Source: Phyto melanocephala (Eukaryota; Arthropoda; Insecta; Diptera; Rhinophoridae). From it: 64,000 bases of DNA. The stretch's first letter is position 1. Every line of letters begins with the position of its first letter. Location of the stretch: contig OW799234.1 in NCBI GenBank assembly GCA_941918925.1, positions 10,135,001 through 10,199,000 of the forward strand. Reading direction: 5' to 3'. This document shows, in pieces, positions 33,286-45,289 of this stretch. Below the pieces are notes generated by a model. That model ran no database searches. It had not been told where the DNA came from and saw nothing but the letters and a program-made list of their open reading frames with translations. The position numbers were made by a program, and so were the translations under genes.

Positions 33286-34199
33286 GTAGTGTTGTAATGT
33301 CAATGGTTATTTCGAATTCTTTGCCTCATAAAGTATTATGCTTCATTAAAAGCCTTGACCTATAGGCAAGCTAATAGCTACACAAAATATCTATTCGCCA
33401 ATTTATTACTTCTACTGGTACTAATGCAGGCGCGGAATTAGCTTAAGCGTTTTGGGGGGAGAAGTTTTTATTAATATGAATAACTCTTGATATAGCTGCC
33501 AAAACTATCAAAAGAAAAACAAAATTGGTTCTTAAATATCCTTTTTCCCTTCCCTTGATCCCTACTTGTTCTAATGTTATCCCATCCAGGATAACGGAAT
33601 TTAAATAAAATTTTATTATAAATCTACTACTGGCGTAGACATCTTCTGCCTAATACAATTTTCAACGGTCTTTCCGAACGGTCTTTTAAATTTTTCCATT
33701 AGCTCAACGTGGAAACCCTTGCCATTCAATTTTAACAAACGACTTGTATACAATTGAACGTTGCTCTTGTTTACAAATCAAAAACAATTGTAGAGTTTCT
33801 ATGGCAAAAACATGTCGTGGTTAAACATGTTTTGTTTTTATTTTTCTTATTATGCTTTGTCTTCCTATTTTTATTTTGTTTTTCGTTGCCTTCTGTTCAA
33901 CTCCTATTTTACTTTACAACATATTGTCAATTACATGTTATGTTGCTCTTAACGACAACATACTTACTTGCATATAAACATACATACTTAAGTGGAATGT
34001 ACAACCCTGCAGTTCTGCTAAGTATGTATTGCCAAACTTGTTGCTAAAAACTTGCTCGTCATTCATGCTTACATACAGATATCAAATATGAATGACTTTT
34101 TACTAAATTAATTGAAATCATCTATACAAAGAAAATATTAATGTTAACGCACAGCCAAAAGGCAAAAGAGACATGCAATTTGAAAAGTGGATTGCTCTT
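33286..34199. other. AT-rich spacer, nothing recognised
   Basis: Ordinary A/T-rich sequence. The frame at 33754-34047 is rich in F, L and Y from T-rich DNA and has no domain or signal I trust. Confidence 0.4.
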
Positions 34200-35060
34200 C
34201 TGATATAAATATAAAAGGGGTTTTTGGAAATCCGAACTTTAAGGGGGTAAAAAAAGATAAAAACGTGTATAACCTTATATATACATATTTAAAAGTGATA
34301 TAGAATAACCTGAAAGGTTTTGTAATCTACTCAAAAAATACGCTGACAGGTGTTTGGCCATTGTATGAATTTTTAAACTCTTACGGGCCAATGGTTATAC
34401 CAAAATATAGTTACATTTTTGGTACCCTATTTGACTTATAGAAAAAAGCATTCAAATTGTATTAGATGCTCTTTGAAAGAAAAAAAAAAATGATTTCGGC
34501 ACTTGTTTCACATGTACATGTGTAAGGGGTAAAAATTGTCCCTTTTTTTGGTACTTTTCTAAACCTAAATTTTCTTATATTATTGAACAGGACATGAATT
34601 TAATTATTATTGCCTAAGAAAATAAAGACAATTATTTAAGTGTAATTTTTGGAAACTTCTAGGGGGAAAAAAAAGGTACCTGAACAGGGCAAAACATGTA
34701 CAATAACTGGGTTAATTCAGATAAAATTCGTAAAAGACGGTTCACCAGACATACAAAATTATACAATTTAGTGATGCTTAAAACACATCCAACAAACGGG
34801 TAGAGAGGGGAAAATTCGGGAAAACAGTTTGGTACTTTTTACAAAATATTTGTTTTTATGCAAAAGTAGAAGATTTATTTTATTGTTTAAAAGATATTAA
34901 TTAAAACATTTTAAACTTAAAATTTGTACACTAATATGGGAAACCCAAAAAAGCTACTTTTTCTCATTATTTTAGAACCTTTTTTATCTTTTTATGGATC
35001 TAGATTTTTAAAATTATGGACTATTGATGCAAAATGAAATTGACACATGGGATATGGGTA
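34200..35060 (+). repeat. Diverged copy of the repeat duplicated at 55120-56967
   Basis: GGGTAGAGAGGGGAAAATTC, AAAACAGTTTGGTACTTTTT, TTGTTTTTATGCAAAAGTAG, TTTATTGTTTAAAAGATATT and ACATTTTAAACTTAAAATTT follow the order of 55320-55470 with substitutions and small gaps. No coding frame. The parent element is unknown. Confidence 0.6.
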
Positions 35061-35583
35061 CTATTGTGATTACTGTGGTATTGTCAAAATTTTTCAAAAT
35101 TGTAAATCAAATTTTTAAAAATTTAGAAAATTATGACAATACAACAGTTAAAACTGAATTGTGAATTCTCTAAATGTCTTTGAGCCGAGCAGTGATTAAA
35201 AGCTGAAAGATATTTTTTATTAATTTTTGATACCATTTTTCTAAAATTAAGAATTCCTTTCCTTTTATCTTTTTATAAATATGAAAAAAAAAAAAATTAA
35301 AAAAATGCCAGAGTCTGCAGGGTTCTACTTAAAATTATATATGCTGCATGTGCATGTGTGTGTAAGTAAGTAAAGTAGTGAATTATAAGTTTGATATTGC
35401 AAACAAAATAAACTTGATTTTATAGTTGTACTCTGCTGTGTGCACAGCCATTGCAGTTAAGTAAAGTGTAGTTAGTTGTAGTTTTGTTGTTGTTATTATT
35501 GGTGTTGTATACATTTTTTTTCAGCTTACTTTGACCACTGCCTTACATTAAAGATTAATGACCAGTTTTATACTTAGTTGCCT

Positions 35584-35739
35584 ATGACAACAACAGCAAC
35601 AGCAATGACAACAACAGCAACAGCAATGACAGTACCTACTGAAGTTAACGAACACAATAGCGACATCGACAAAATGTTGCTGACGACTACGTTGGCTACG
35701 AATGAGACCAAGCCAAACAAACGAACATATTTCTTATAA
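35584..35739 (+). CDS. Candidate 51-aa small ORF with heptad Thr/Ala repeat
   Basis: An ATG-to-TAA frame begins MTTTATA twice (a perfect 21-bp DNA repeat) and continues MTVPTEVNEHNSDIDKMLL, then TTTLATNETKPNKRTYFL. A TAG lies in frame three codons upstream. Codon choice and GC content are more gene-like than the surroundings. CAA/CAG runs of this kind are common in fly neural genes, both coding and untranslated, so this may be an upstream ORF or part of an exon. No domain is recognised and no splice sites are convincing. Confidence 0.25.
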   Translation: MTTTATAMTTTATAMTVPTEVNEHNSDIDKMLLTTTLATNETKPNKRTYFL

Positions 35740-37199
35740 ACATACATCACATTTATATGTATAGATTTCCATGTAAGTATGTATGGGCGTGTGTAATTTC
35801 TTGTTTACTGGTTTATTTACTGTCCTGTCCGGCTTGCATATTTTTGCTTTTGCTTGCTGCTTTAACCGATTTTTTTTTCTCTGTATTTTTCTTTTTAATC
35901 ATCTCTTAACTTCTTATTTTTTAATGGCTTGGTATTTGTACATACATACACACGTAACAACATTGTAATTATTGTTGCCACTTATACACTGACGCGCCAA
36001 CACTTAAGTATATTGTAGGCTGGTCAACGAACGATCTTGACCTCAGTCTTGAAGCACTGACTGACTGAAGGGTTAATCTAAATGCAAACACTTGAAGCAG
36101 CAACACTAATGCTGTAGTGTAAAAAGCTTGAATGGACCAGTTTTGAGCAGCAAACCACAACATTGTTGTGATTTTGCTTTGTTGTCTTTAAACAACTCTA
36201 GCATGTTTTTTTAGGCTTTTGCTGGCTGTTTAAATATGATTTGAAGTAAATGTTAGCAAATAAGTTGCTCAGGAATCTAGTATTTTATTTCCTCTAGCTT
36301 ACTGGCAGACTGTTGATTTGATTACTTAACTTTAACAAAAATTTACTAAAACAGGGAGATACTTGAAGTTAATTAAGGGGATTTAACATGTAAATTAAAG
36401 GGATTTGAAATGTTGTATTTTCTTAATGTTTTCTTTTTTACTTGATAATTGTTTTTATTATTTTAATCTCTTAGAATTTAATATCAAATAAATTTTCTAT
36501 TTAAAGTCAATTTCAGAAAAATTTTCTTTCAGTACATAAATATTGAATTCGAGATCTGTTTTGAAAAGCCTGTTAATAATTACTCTATATAAAGAAAAGA
36601 TAGTTTTTAATAAAATTTAATTCGTAAGGACAGTGGGCATGCCGGCAAACAACTGTACTTTTTACAAACCTTTAAACCCCATTTTACAATGCCGCTGGTT
36701 CAGTACATCAATTGTTTTGGGTTTATTCAAGAAAACTTGGTCTTTCAAATAATCCTAGAGCAAAAAATGCCAATTGATATCGACTATTTGAGAAATTACC
36801 GGGAAATTTCTTACACAACAATTAATTTTTTTGCTGGATTGTGACGCCAACATACTTCCAAACTATTGACTTCAGCATTATCATAGTTTTGGTAGCGCCA
36901 AAAAAAATTCCTGGTGATGTTATTTGCTTTATCCCAAGTTAGTGACAAAAAAGATCTGCTGAATGATTTCGCCAGACCTCAATCCGCACTATACAGGCAC
37001 TTTGTTTGATTGTAATGGTTTTTTCGAGGAGTGTTTGTGTATAGTTTTCATAAAAGAAAATTTCTTTTGTTTGCGAAATGGCATTATCAGAAATAGGCTT
37101 TAGCACTTAAGATGATTTCTTTAAAAATTTCCTTGTTTTCATTCAGTTATATTTCATGTGGTGTTCTATAGTAAAATAATCCTATCCTGTGATGTTCCT
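35740..37199. other. AT-rich spacer, no recognised feature
   Basis: I looked for transposase or reverse transcriptase words around 36600-37150 and saw none that hold over more than a few residues. Confidence 0.35.
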
Positions 37200-37560
37200 C
37201 TGATAGCCGTTCTGCTGAGGCTGGCCTTTCCTAAGGTGATCTAATGCCATAGAAGATTCGAAAAAAAATCTGATGATGAGAGAAGCGTCAACTCCCATTT
37301 CCTTCTCAGATCTAATGATAGAAGACCGGGAACATTATTAAAGGCATCCACTATGTCAAGACAAGGTATTAATGTGTAGTTTTCAAACTGTAGAGATCTT
37401 TCTTTATTACCGACTAATAAGTCAGCCGACCCACATTTAGGCATGTTGGGTTGATCCAAGGAGATTTATGTCGATTGTAAACCTGATCAATTTCTCCAAA
37501 GTTTTTAGTAAAAAGGATATGCTAAATAGCCTGTTGTGAGAAGTCTTACACCCTTTGGCG
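37200..37560 (-). pseudogene. Reverse transcriptase fragment of a non-LTR retrotransposon
   Basis: The minus frame 37459-37241 reads YTLIPCLDIVDAFNNVPGLL, the RT motif A region of Jockey/I-type elements (consensus FLDIEGAFDN). The motif-A Asp is kept. It lies head to head with the RNase H and 3' region of what looks like the same family at 37620-38660 on the other strand. Frames are broken on both sides. Confidence 0.6.
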
Positions 37561-37619
37561 TTTAATATTAAGTCACTAGTTACTAGGGCTGTATGACCAG
37601 ACTAGATATGTTTTATTAA

Positions 37620-38660
37620 TGTTAAGTTAAAACCAGATTCCAAAGTATAATTGATATCTTCCCGATTAGAAACATCGCAGAAGTAACATGAGACAAAATC
37701 CCAGCGAGATATGAGTACGTAACCTGTATCACCATGTTATCAGTGGAGATAAAACAGGATTAAGTAATTAGGGTAAGAAAAGCTCAAGGCATCGAATTTT
37801 ATACAGATGGCTCCAAGACTGGTGATCCAAAATTAATGGGTTTTAATGACACAAGCCGAAGTAAGGTAAATACTTGCGTCTACCAAATCACAATACTGTA
37901 TTTCAGGCTGAAATGGATTATTGGATTAATGGATTAAAGAGACTAATAACGTAGCTCCGATTGACATTTTAACGGACAGCTTATTGAAAAATAAAGTTGA
38001 TTTTCGGAATGTTCTGCAATGAAAGAGTAAGATAAGTCACATGGAAATTGTGAACGTGTAGAGATGATATGGATACCAGGCCATCACTGAATAATCGGAA
38101 ACGAAAAAGCCTATAAATGATCCAAAATGGGATCTGTTTTGAAAACGATTATTGTGGAAAATGCTTAATATTTTCAGAGGTTTAATTAAAGTTTGGGCGA
38201 AGCTTGAACACTTTAGAAAGTAGCAAAATATTGCTTTCGGTAACGTAACTAACAAACTATAGGGCGACCAAAATCTTGAGAAATTAATGGAGATACTGAA
38301 ACTGTGTAGGCCAATACTTAAGACATAAACTTGTGTAATAACTTATCTCTAGCTCTAGCTCTCTTTGGAACACTAAGTTTGTCTATGTCCTGCATTTGAG
38401 TGTATTAGATGCGACAACTTTAGCGTGCATATTAAGCCGAACTTAGAACACCTAATAAATTAAAATTGAAAATCCCTAAAGAATAACATTAAAGGGACCG
38501 GGTTTTCGACTTAGTCGAAATACTTAATGAAATTGGAATTCTAATTTTATTAAGGGAATTTCGTTCTTTTGGGGCACATAATATGCCAATTGGGCATAAG
38601 TTTATGCCTGTTATGGGTGTGGCCTCAACATATTCTAACCTACATGTTGAGTACCTGGGG
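37620..38660 (+). pseudogene. Decayed RNase H and 3' region of the same non-LTR family
   Basis: Plus strand: ATTGATATCTTCCCGATTAG, ATCGCAGAAGTAAC, ATCCCAGCGAGATATGAG and GGCATCGAATTTTATACAGA parallel 58115-58275 of the better preserved copy. The last stretch encodes GIEFYTDGS, the first RNase H motif. The 3' region (CATAATATGCCAATTGGGCA, then TTTATGCCTGTTATGGGTGT) matches the antisense of 10920-10990. Many stops and frameshifts. Confidence 0.65.
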
Positions 38661-39949
38661 TTAGTCTAAAGGGGTATGAATTCTCTGTCTTGATAGTAAA
38701 TTTTCACAATAAAAAAATTTTTCCTCAACAGTATAACGTTCCATGGTTCCCATATTTGTTTTTAATAAGTGACAAAGGATGACAGCTAATTTATTGACAT
38801 TTCATCACTTGACAGCCAATTTATTTTATAATCTAAAATTTAACCACCCCCTCCAACTAGTCATGTGAAAAATTTGTCTTTTTTGTACCCATCTCCCATC
38901 ATTCACTTTACCGGCAACTCTACATCTAACCATCTAAATACTTTAACATGAAAAGCTGCCTTTAAGGAATTAATAAAGTTTTTATTTTCAAGATATTTTT
39001 TGTTGTATTTGTTGTTGTTTGTTTCCATTTTCTACATTTTACATTAAGTAAGATAGAATAGATTTCTTCTGTCTCTCGTTCTCTCTGCCTGCTTTAAGGT
39101 CGTCTGAAGAACGGAATCAATGATAACTCTTGCCAGGAATGTGTATGATCAACATGTTTTTGTTTTATAGTTTTTCTTCTTCTTTAGAAAACAGAAAACT
39201 TGTTATGGAATTATTTTTTTTTATGTGAATTTTATGGCACTAAAGACGAACATATTTAAGTTATGCTGTTGCTATTGGAGCATTAAAGATACCAAATCTA
39301 AATTAGGTGGACATTACCTTATAGAAAAGTAAGAATGTCTAATAGAAAACTGCAGTTTAAGTAAATTGGTAAAAACCATAAAAAGGTTTAATGTGCTTAA
39401 GGTTATTACGAAACAAAAAAGGCCGTAAAAAATTTTAAATTAGTTAAAGACTTGTTGTACTGAAATTTAAAGTTTTCAAGTAAAGGATTAAAGGAGTTGA
39501 TAAACGAATGGTTAAATTTCTTAAATTTGTCAGCATAAAACAAAATCGTTTCTATTTTTGGATTAAAGAAAATTATTAAATAAAGAAGTCAAATGTTCAA
39601 AACATTTTAAATCATTCGCAATAGCTCATTTTGAATTCGTTAATACTGATTTGATTCCAAGTGCTTGTACTTTCGTCGGATGATACTTTTATTAAACAAA
39701 AATTACAAAAAAATATAAAAATGATATGGATGCATTTACAAACAAATATATGTTTAGATACAAACACATTTACACGGTTTGTTTATCTACCCTACAGTTC
39801 TGAGATTTTTTTTATTAATTAAAATCACCTTCAACTACATATGCAAAGATGATGTTTTCTTAGAGGACGAACAACTTTGAATCGAAATAATAATCCGAGG
39901 TTAAACAAAAGATATTCTGAATATTAAAATAGAAAGACGTTAAAAGTCC
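38661..39949. other. AT-rich spacer, nothing recognised
   Basis: No gene, transposon end or tandem repeat that I can support. Confidence 0.35.
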
Positions 39950-40240
39950 AAAACCTTAACAGGTAGACGCGTATGTCCTTTTAGTATGTTGTGCGCTCTT
40001 AAGGAATGAAATGTCCCTAATAAAACCATTATCCCAATTCAGGTAATATCTCGACTAGGTCAAGAACCAAGTCCTTCAATGTAAATCCTTAGGGATAACC
40101 AATTTGAATTCCTTAGATATTTCAAGTTCGCTATAGTATCCACGTTAAAGTTCAAGCGTCTATTACGCCACAAACGCAGGGCACTGACAAAGATGGTGTT
40201 TCAAAGTTTTATCCTTCTTTTTATTATATAATTTCAAGGG
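39950..40240 (-). pseudogene. 3' end of another non-LTR copy
   Basis: In plus orientation TATGTCCTTTTAGTATGTTG, GACTAGGTCAAGAACCAAGT, CCTTCAATGTAAATCCTTAG, AATTCCTTAGATATTTCAAG and CAAACGCAGGGCACTGACAA parallel 10955-11200, the C-terminal and 3' part of the 10.9-kb copy. It encodes the Cys/His C-terminus, now without an open frame. Confidence 0.65.
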
Positions 40241-40860
40241 GAAATTAACGAATCAGACTTTTCTCGTCAATTTGGGGATGATCGAAACCCCTTCTATAGG
40301 TATTTCGGATCACAACTTCTGATGAAGGACACACAAGTAGCGCGGCCTTACGGACTTGTGATGGAAATATCTGATTTAAGCCCAGCGCTAGGTAGTACAG
40401 TTGACAATTGATTTTTTGTTCTTGTAATATCCTCTTGGTTGGTATGTGTCTTTCGCTAGTGTCAGACCAGGCACCCAATACCTTTGATGTCTTGGAGCTA
40501 TATTTATAAGAGTTCAAACTCGGAGTACATGTTCGCAGCTGTTCATAGATTTATTTGTTATCACAGGAATCAGTAGGCACCTAGAACTTGTTCTAGACTG
40601 AGTTCATTTCGGAGAGCATGAGGTGGCTGTGGTTACTCTCTAGCGGGAAATCAGATTCAGAGGTGGTTTAATGACCGATGCTTGACATTGGTCAAACTTC
40701 AGGTAACCACTGATGTTTAGGTGCATTTTCCGTCTCAGCAAAAACAGAAAATGTTGGTTTGTCCGGCTACTTTTGGAACCTCCTATTCTGTCGCCATCGT
40801 AGCAAAAACAAGGAATGAGGAAAAGATAGCCTAAGTTCCCTAGCCAGGTGCATTTACATT
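40241..40860 (-). pseudogene. Second, different RNase H remnant of a non-LTR element
   Basis: The minus frame 40517-40245 begins MNSYKYSSKTSKVLGAWSDT, which resembles an RNase H start (YTDGSKTS..G.GVWSD) with the catalytic Asp changed to Tyr/Ser. It is followed by ERHIPTKRILQEQKINCQLY. The wording differs from the GLYDISRN family, so it is a separate element or an older branch. The neighbouring sequence to 40860 has further broken frames on the same strand. Confidence 0.4.
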
Positions 40861-42589
40861 AATTTACATGTTGAGTAGCGCAACTTGATCACTTGGGCGG
40901 CAGTTCGGTGTCAGATTATGTACTGGGGCTGATGTTAATCAGATCGCATACTGTTCTTGAGAACGTTAAAAAGTAATGCCATTTTAGCCATTTTCAGATC
41001 AACTTAGCGACCTTGTTTCCATTTTTATAAATTTTGTAGATTCTTTTTAATAAACTTATGATACAACTATAACACTCTTATTTAGGTAAGTCATTTTAGC
41101 GTAAGACTTAGCGCTAGAAAATATTACGTTCGACGCCTTGTTTTTGGCTTGATTCTAAAACTGCAACTGCTTTTGAGATTATTGCCAGCCCATTTAACAA
41201 GGTTGCAGCTCAAACGGTGGTGTTTTCTAACACTAAGTAAAATATCCTATAAATTGAATGAATGAACAATAAATATTTAATTATGCTATCAATTGTTTTT
41301 TTAATGCGCACTGCACTACGAGTTTGTCTCTTGTCTATTAACATTCGTTGCATATTAAAATTTTGAGTATATGTGGTACGAGAGCGATGTGTTGTCAAAC
41401 GATTGTATCGACCATAAAATGGACGTAGATCATGGTAACATCTCCAAACTACTTACGAAATTAATTGTTGTCTCTTTGCAGCTTAATTTTGTCTATGATA
41501 AAATAGCTCACCAAACAGTGATAATACAGTTTATAAAAGAGTTGCCAGATCTTACAAATATTTGATATACTAATTCCTGTAAAAAAAATTCTTAAAAAAA
41601 CATTCAAAATAAAATTCTATTCAATACTTCTTTGATTACTGAGGCGCAGTAAAGTAACCATTATCCTTTTATTATAAATGTTTTAACAAGTTAGTTACTT
41701 ATCATTCTTAGTTTTAAAAACTGTCGGGTATGCAAACTTTTTTTATTGCCAGCATACGCGTGCGATAGTATCTGAGTATGAGTTGGTGTAATTGAAAGAG
41801 AGCGAGCTTGACAGTGCATCTGATAAACAACAAGAAATTTTTACGTTTGCCAAGAATTCTTAATGGTGAATTAAAAAAAAAAAAAAAAAACTCAAAAAAC
41901 ATGCAATCAAAAGTATACAATTATATACACACACACACACATATCTGTATGCCAGGGATGGAAATGTTGATATAATATTTTTATCGATTTGTATCTTGAT
42001 TAAATAATTTTAAAATAAATAATTAGCTTTTAAATGGCTGCCAAAAGCGTTTAGGAGTTTAACATTATTAAGATTTATAAAACTGGGATTTTTTTAAGAA
42101 CATGCTGCGATGTTTTTAGATGACATTTTTTACTAAAAATACATCTGTTAAACAGTATTTTAATTTTTTCTGATAAACCGGTGTTGTAAAAGTAATGCTG
42201 TTGCAATTGTCACAAATATTTAATGAATGATATAAATACATTGAACGATTTGAAATATTATTATGTAAAACCATAATTTTTTAAATTAACTATTTGTCTG
42301 GCTGTCTTTCTTTTTTTAATATGCTTAACCTAAAAGCTTCTAAATACTTTTATAAAATTAAGTGTGCAGATATTTTAATGCCTTTTGTTAACATATTGGA
42401 AGTATTTAAGCTCAAGACAATGTCCCATTTTAAAAGGAAATTTAAAAACCAAGTGAAAGTTGGCTATTTTATCGATTTAAATATTATTTGAAGGTTATTA
42501 AGAAATAAACGTTTGTACGAAAACACCGGACAAGAAATGCATTTGTAAAAGATTAAATTTTTTTTTTTTGAAATCGCATTAACTTAATT
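40861..42589. other. AT-rich spacer
   Basis: A CA microsatellite lies at 41926-41942 and a poly-A run at about 41872-41890. The frame 41371-41565 has no recognised domain. Nothing else is seen. Confidence 0.35.
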
Positions 42590-42900
42590 GCCCAATTAGC
42601 GAACTGCGGGCGCTTTCCATTGTTTGTTGATTGGATCGTCTTTAGCTAAAATTCGCTGGGTAGTGCTTCGTGAAATTTCAGGTTATTGTAAGCGATGGTG
42701 AATTGATTGATTTCCGTTATTCCGACGACACTTTCGTTCCAAACGGTCGTTTTTTCAAGAGAACAACCGGTATGTTGACAGTTTCTTAAAATTTTTTAGG
42801 CCTCAGGTGCACTTTCTCGACTCAAAAATTTTTCGAAGTTTGCGAGCGATCTCAGCATAACTTTGCAAATTTTTGTAATAAGTTTTCATAATTATAACGC
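42590..42900 (-). pseudogene. N-terminal (helix-turn-helix) fragment of a mariner transposase
   Basis: On the minus strand short words of a mariner DNA-binding domain can be read through several frameshifts: YAEIARKLRKIFES and PEISRSTTQRILAKDD, the latter matching the second helix-turn-helix (SRSSLHRIL type). It lies in opposite orientation to the catalytic-domain fragment that follows, so the two do not form one gene. Confidence 0.45.
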
Positions 42901-42959
42901 GTAGTTTTTCCTAAAGCCCTGCATTTTTAATAAGCAAAATAAACATATGTGATAGCTTT

Positions 42960-43411
42960 CAGACTTTAGAGTTGCCACTTGCTCAAAATAGAAATAAAAC
43001 TGGGAAATATTGCGACATTACTTTGGCCGATTTTGCCAAAAAATCATCTTTTCAGATGAAGCTCATTTTGATTTTGGCGGGTATTTAAACAAGCAAAATT
43101 GTCGCATTTAGGACACAGAAAACCCACACGCATACACTGAAAAGCCGATACACCCAAAACGAGTCACTGTTTGGTGCGGATTTTGGTTCAGAGGCATAAT
43201 TTTGCCATTTTTCTTTGAAAATGAGCAAGGAGTGGCCGTAGCCAATGATGATCGTTATCGGGCCATGTTGAATGAATTATTGTTCACAAATATTGAAGAG
43301 GAGGATATTGGCAACATTTGGTTTCAACAGGACGGCGCTACGGCGCCACACAGACGAAGCTACACTTTTTTTTATAGCATTTAAAAAAAAGAAGTTATTT
43401 GGCGGACCCTT
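42960..43411 (+). pseudogene. Mariner deletion derivative: catalytic core cut before the third Asp
   Basis: Reads WEILRHYF, IIFSDEAHFDFGGYLNKQN (catalytic Asp 1), a stop, TENPHAYTEKPIHPKRVTVW, then NIWFQQDGATAPHRRSYTFF (catalytic Asp 2). It then runs within ~30 bp into the terminal repeat GGCGGACCCTT (ending 43411), followed by TA. The part carrying the third catalytic residue is missing. The copy at 60131-61482 is cut at the same word (AGCTACACTTTTTTTTATAG), so the deletion predates both. The left terminal repeat is not found here. Confidence 0.75.
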
Positions 43412-44172
43412 TACTTCGATCTGAAATATTGAATCGAAGTGATAAAAAATTTATTTTTTCCAGAATTAAGCAAAATTATTACATTAAGACACTCTTAGTT
43501 AAAAAAATTAAATGGGGTATTAACACTAGGAAAGATAAAAATATTCGTTTCCAAAAAGATTTTATTTTTCCATCTTCAGTATATGCCAAAGTATAAACTT
43601 AAAACTTGTCAGAGTTTCACAATATTTTTAAGATTGTGAGCTAAAACGCGAATAGAATTTAGTGAAGGATTTAGGTACTTGATTTTAAAATATATTAAGG
43701 AATTATAAAAAAAGATTAGGAATAATTTATATAAATTTTTTTTCAAGTAAAAAAAATGTAAATCATTATCCATAAAAAAATTAATTTTTTCCCATAAGTT
43801 TAAAATTGCTGTCTGCTAAGACTATTTGGGTTGAGCGGTATACTGTAAATATCCCTATAAGCAACTGAGTTAACTTTAAGAAAGCTTGAAGTTATTTTTT
43901 CTCAACTAGTGGTGGCTGATGTCTGGATTATTTTCAATGATGATAACTGACTATTTTAACACAGCGCTTTCCTACGCAGTAGTCAATTGTCCGACTCTGT
44001 ATGACTTTTAAAAAACCTTAAAGTGAGCTACTTCAATGCTAGTTAAGTCAACCCATTTAATGTAAGCTTAAAGTTGTATTTAAGTAAACTATAAATAGAC
44101 TTAAAGTACTTAAAACAATTGTTAAAACATTGTGTGAAATATATGTAATTTTTTTTAATAATTTTAGAAATA

Positions 44173-45286
44173 CATATCGACCCCTGTGCGCGAAATTATC
44201 GTATATTACAAAAACAAAATTTTACAGGAGAGCGTTTTTATTACTTTTAAATAAATAACAAGTAAGAGCGCTATATTCGTGCCGAATCTTATATACCTTT
44301 CACAACGTGTAGTCGTGCAGCAACAGTAGTTTGTATCACCATTCATCCCATATGAAATACGTACATACATATAAAAACATCCCATTGTAAAATTATAAAT
44401 TCACGTATGTATGTTAAAAAAAACAAAAAATAAAAAAAAAAAAATTAAAAAAAAAAAATTAAAAAAAAAAATTAAAAAAAAAAATTAAAAAAAAAAAATT
44501 AAAAAAAAAAATTAAAAAAAAATAATTAAAATATATATAATAAATATAAAACAAACAAAAAAAAATTAAAAAAAAATTAAAAAAAAAATAATAAAAATAT
44601 AAATAATATATTAAATAAAAAATAAAAAAAAATAAAAAAAAAATATAAAAAAAAAATTTTAAAAAAATTAAAACAAAAATTTTTTTGGCTCAGCTCGGAT
44701 TCGATGCCACGTTTTCTCTAATCAGTATACACGTTTGTATGTATGTATGTTGTTGTTGTAATGTTGTTTTTGTGAAAAAAATCGAGATGGTCGTGGGTTT
44801 TTGCTCATATCTCAGTTGTTTATGTGCCAATGTTTCTGATTTTCAATACCGATCTACTCCTGAATATTTCTGATATTTTAATACCTCACACGAGTCCAAG
44901 CGATGTCGGGGGGCTTCAAAAAGTTGATTTCAACATACACACGGACAGACGGTCAGACGGACAGACTGACAGAACCTAATCGACTCCCCTATTCATAAGC
45001 TTTCAGAAAATATATACTTTACTGGGTCGGAAATGAAAACTGTAGAAATTTCACACGGAATGACAAACCTATATATACCCTTTTTCACTGTGTGAAGGGT
45101 ATAAAAACGTAAATAACACTGCCACATACGATAAAATGTGCACAGTGTTATCTCCATAACTAAAACAGTTTTCGCTATAATATTCTATCAGCAGATGGAT
45201 TAATGGGTGTAGAACCAATTTGCATAAAAAAGTCGATTTCTAAAAAAACGTAACATACGATAATTTCGCGCACAGGGGTCGATATG
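44173..45286. mobile_element. MITE with 36-bp ends, interrupted by family X
   Basis: The ends CATATCGACCCCTGTGCGCG, AAATTATCGTAT are inverted repeats of ~36 bp with one change, each bordered by TA (44171-44172 and 45287-45288). Family X occupies 44260-45109, leaving a 256-265-bp MITE when removed. No coding capacity; a TA duplication is shared by several superfamilies, so the class is open. Confidence 0.72.
44260..45109 (+). repeat. Family X complete copy with 8-bp direct repeats
   Basis: Same order of parts as 23842-24494: AAGTAAGAGCGCTATATTCG start, TATATACCTTTCACAACGTG, A-rich core (about 44410-44680), GGCTCAGCTCGGATTCGATG, GACAGACGGTCAGACGGACA, AAGCTTTCAGAAAATATATA, CACACGGAATGACAAACC and a CACTGTGTGAAGGGTATA end. 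TAAATAAC flanks it at 44252-44259 and 45110-45117. The start hairpin has lost bases (ATTCGTGCCGAAT). Confidence 0.75.
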
Positions 45287-45289
45287 TAG

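Noticed and set aside
36600..37150. Possible mariner or hAT remnant
   Set aside because: No terminal repeats, catalytic blocks or similarity to the other copies in the window could be seen.
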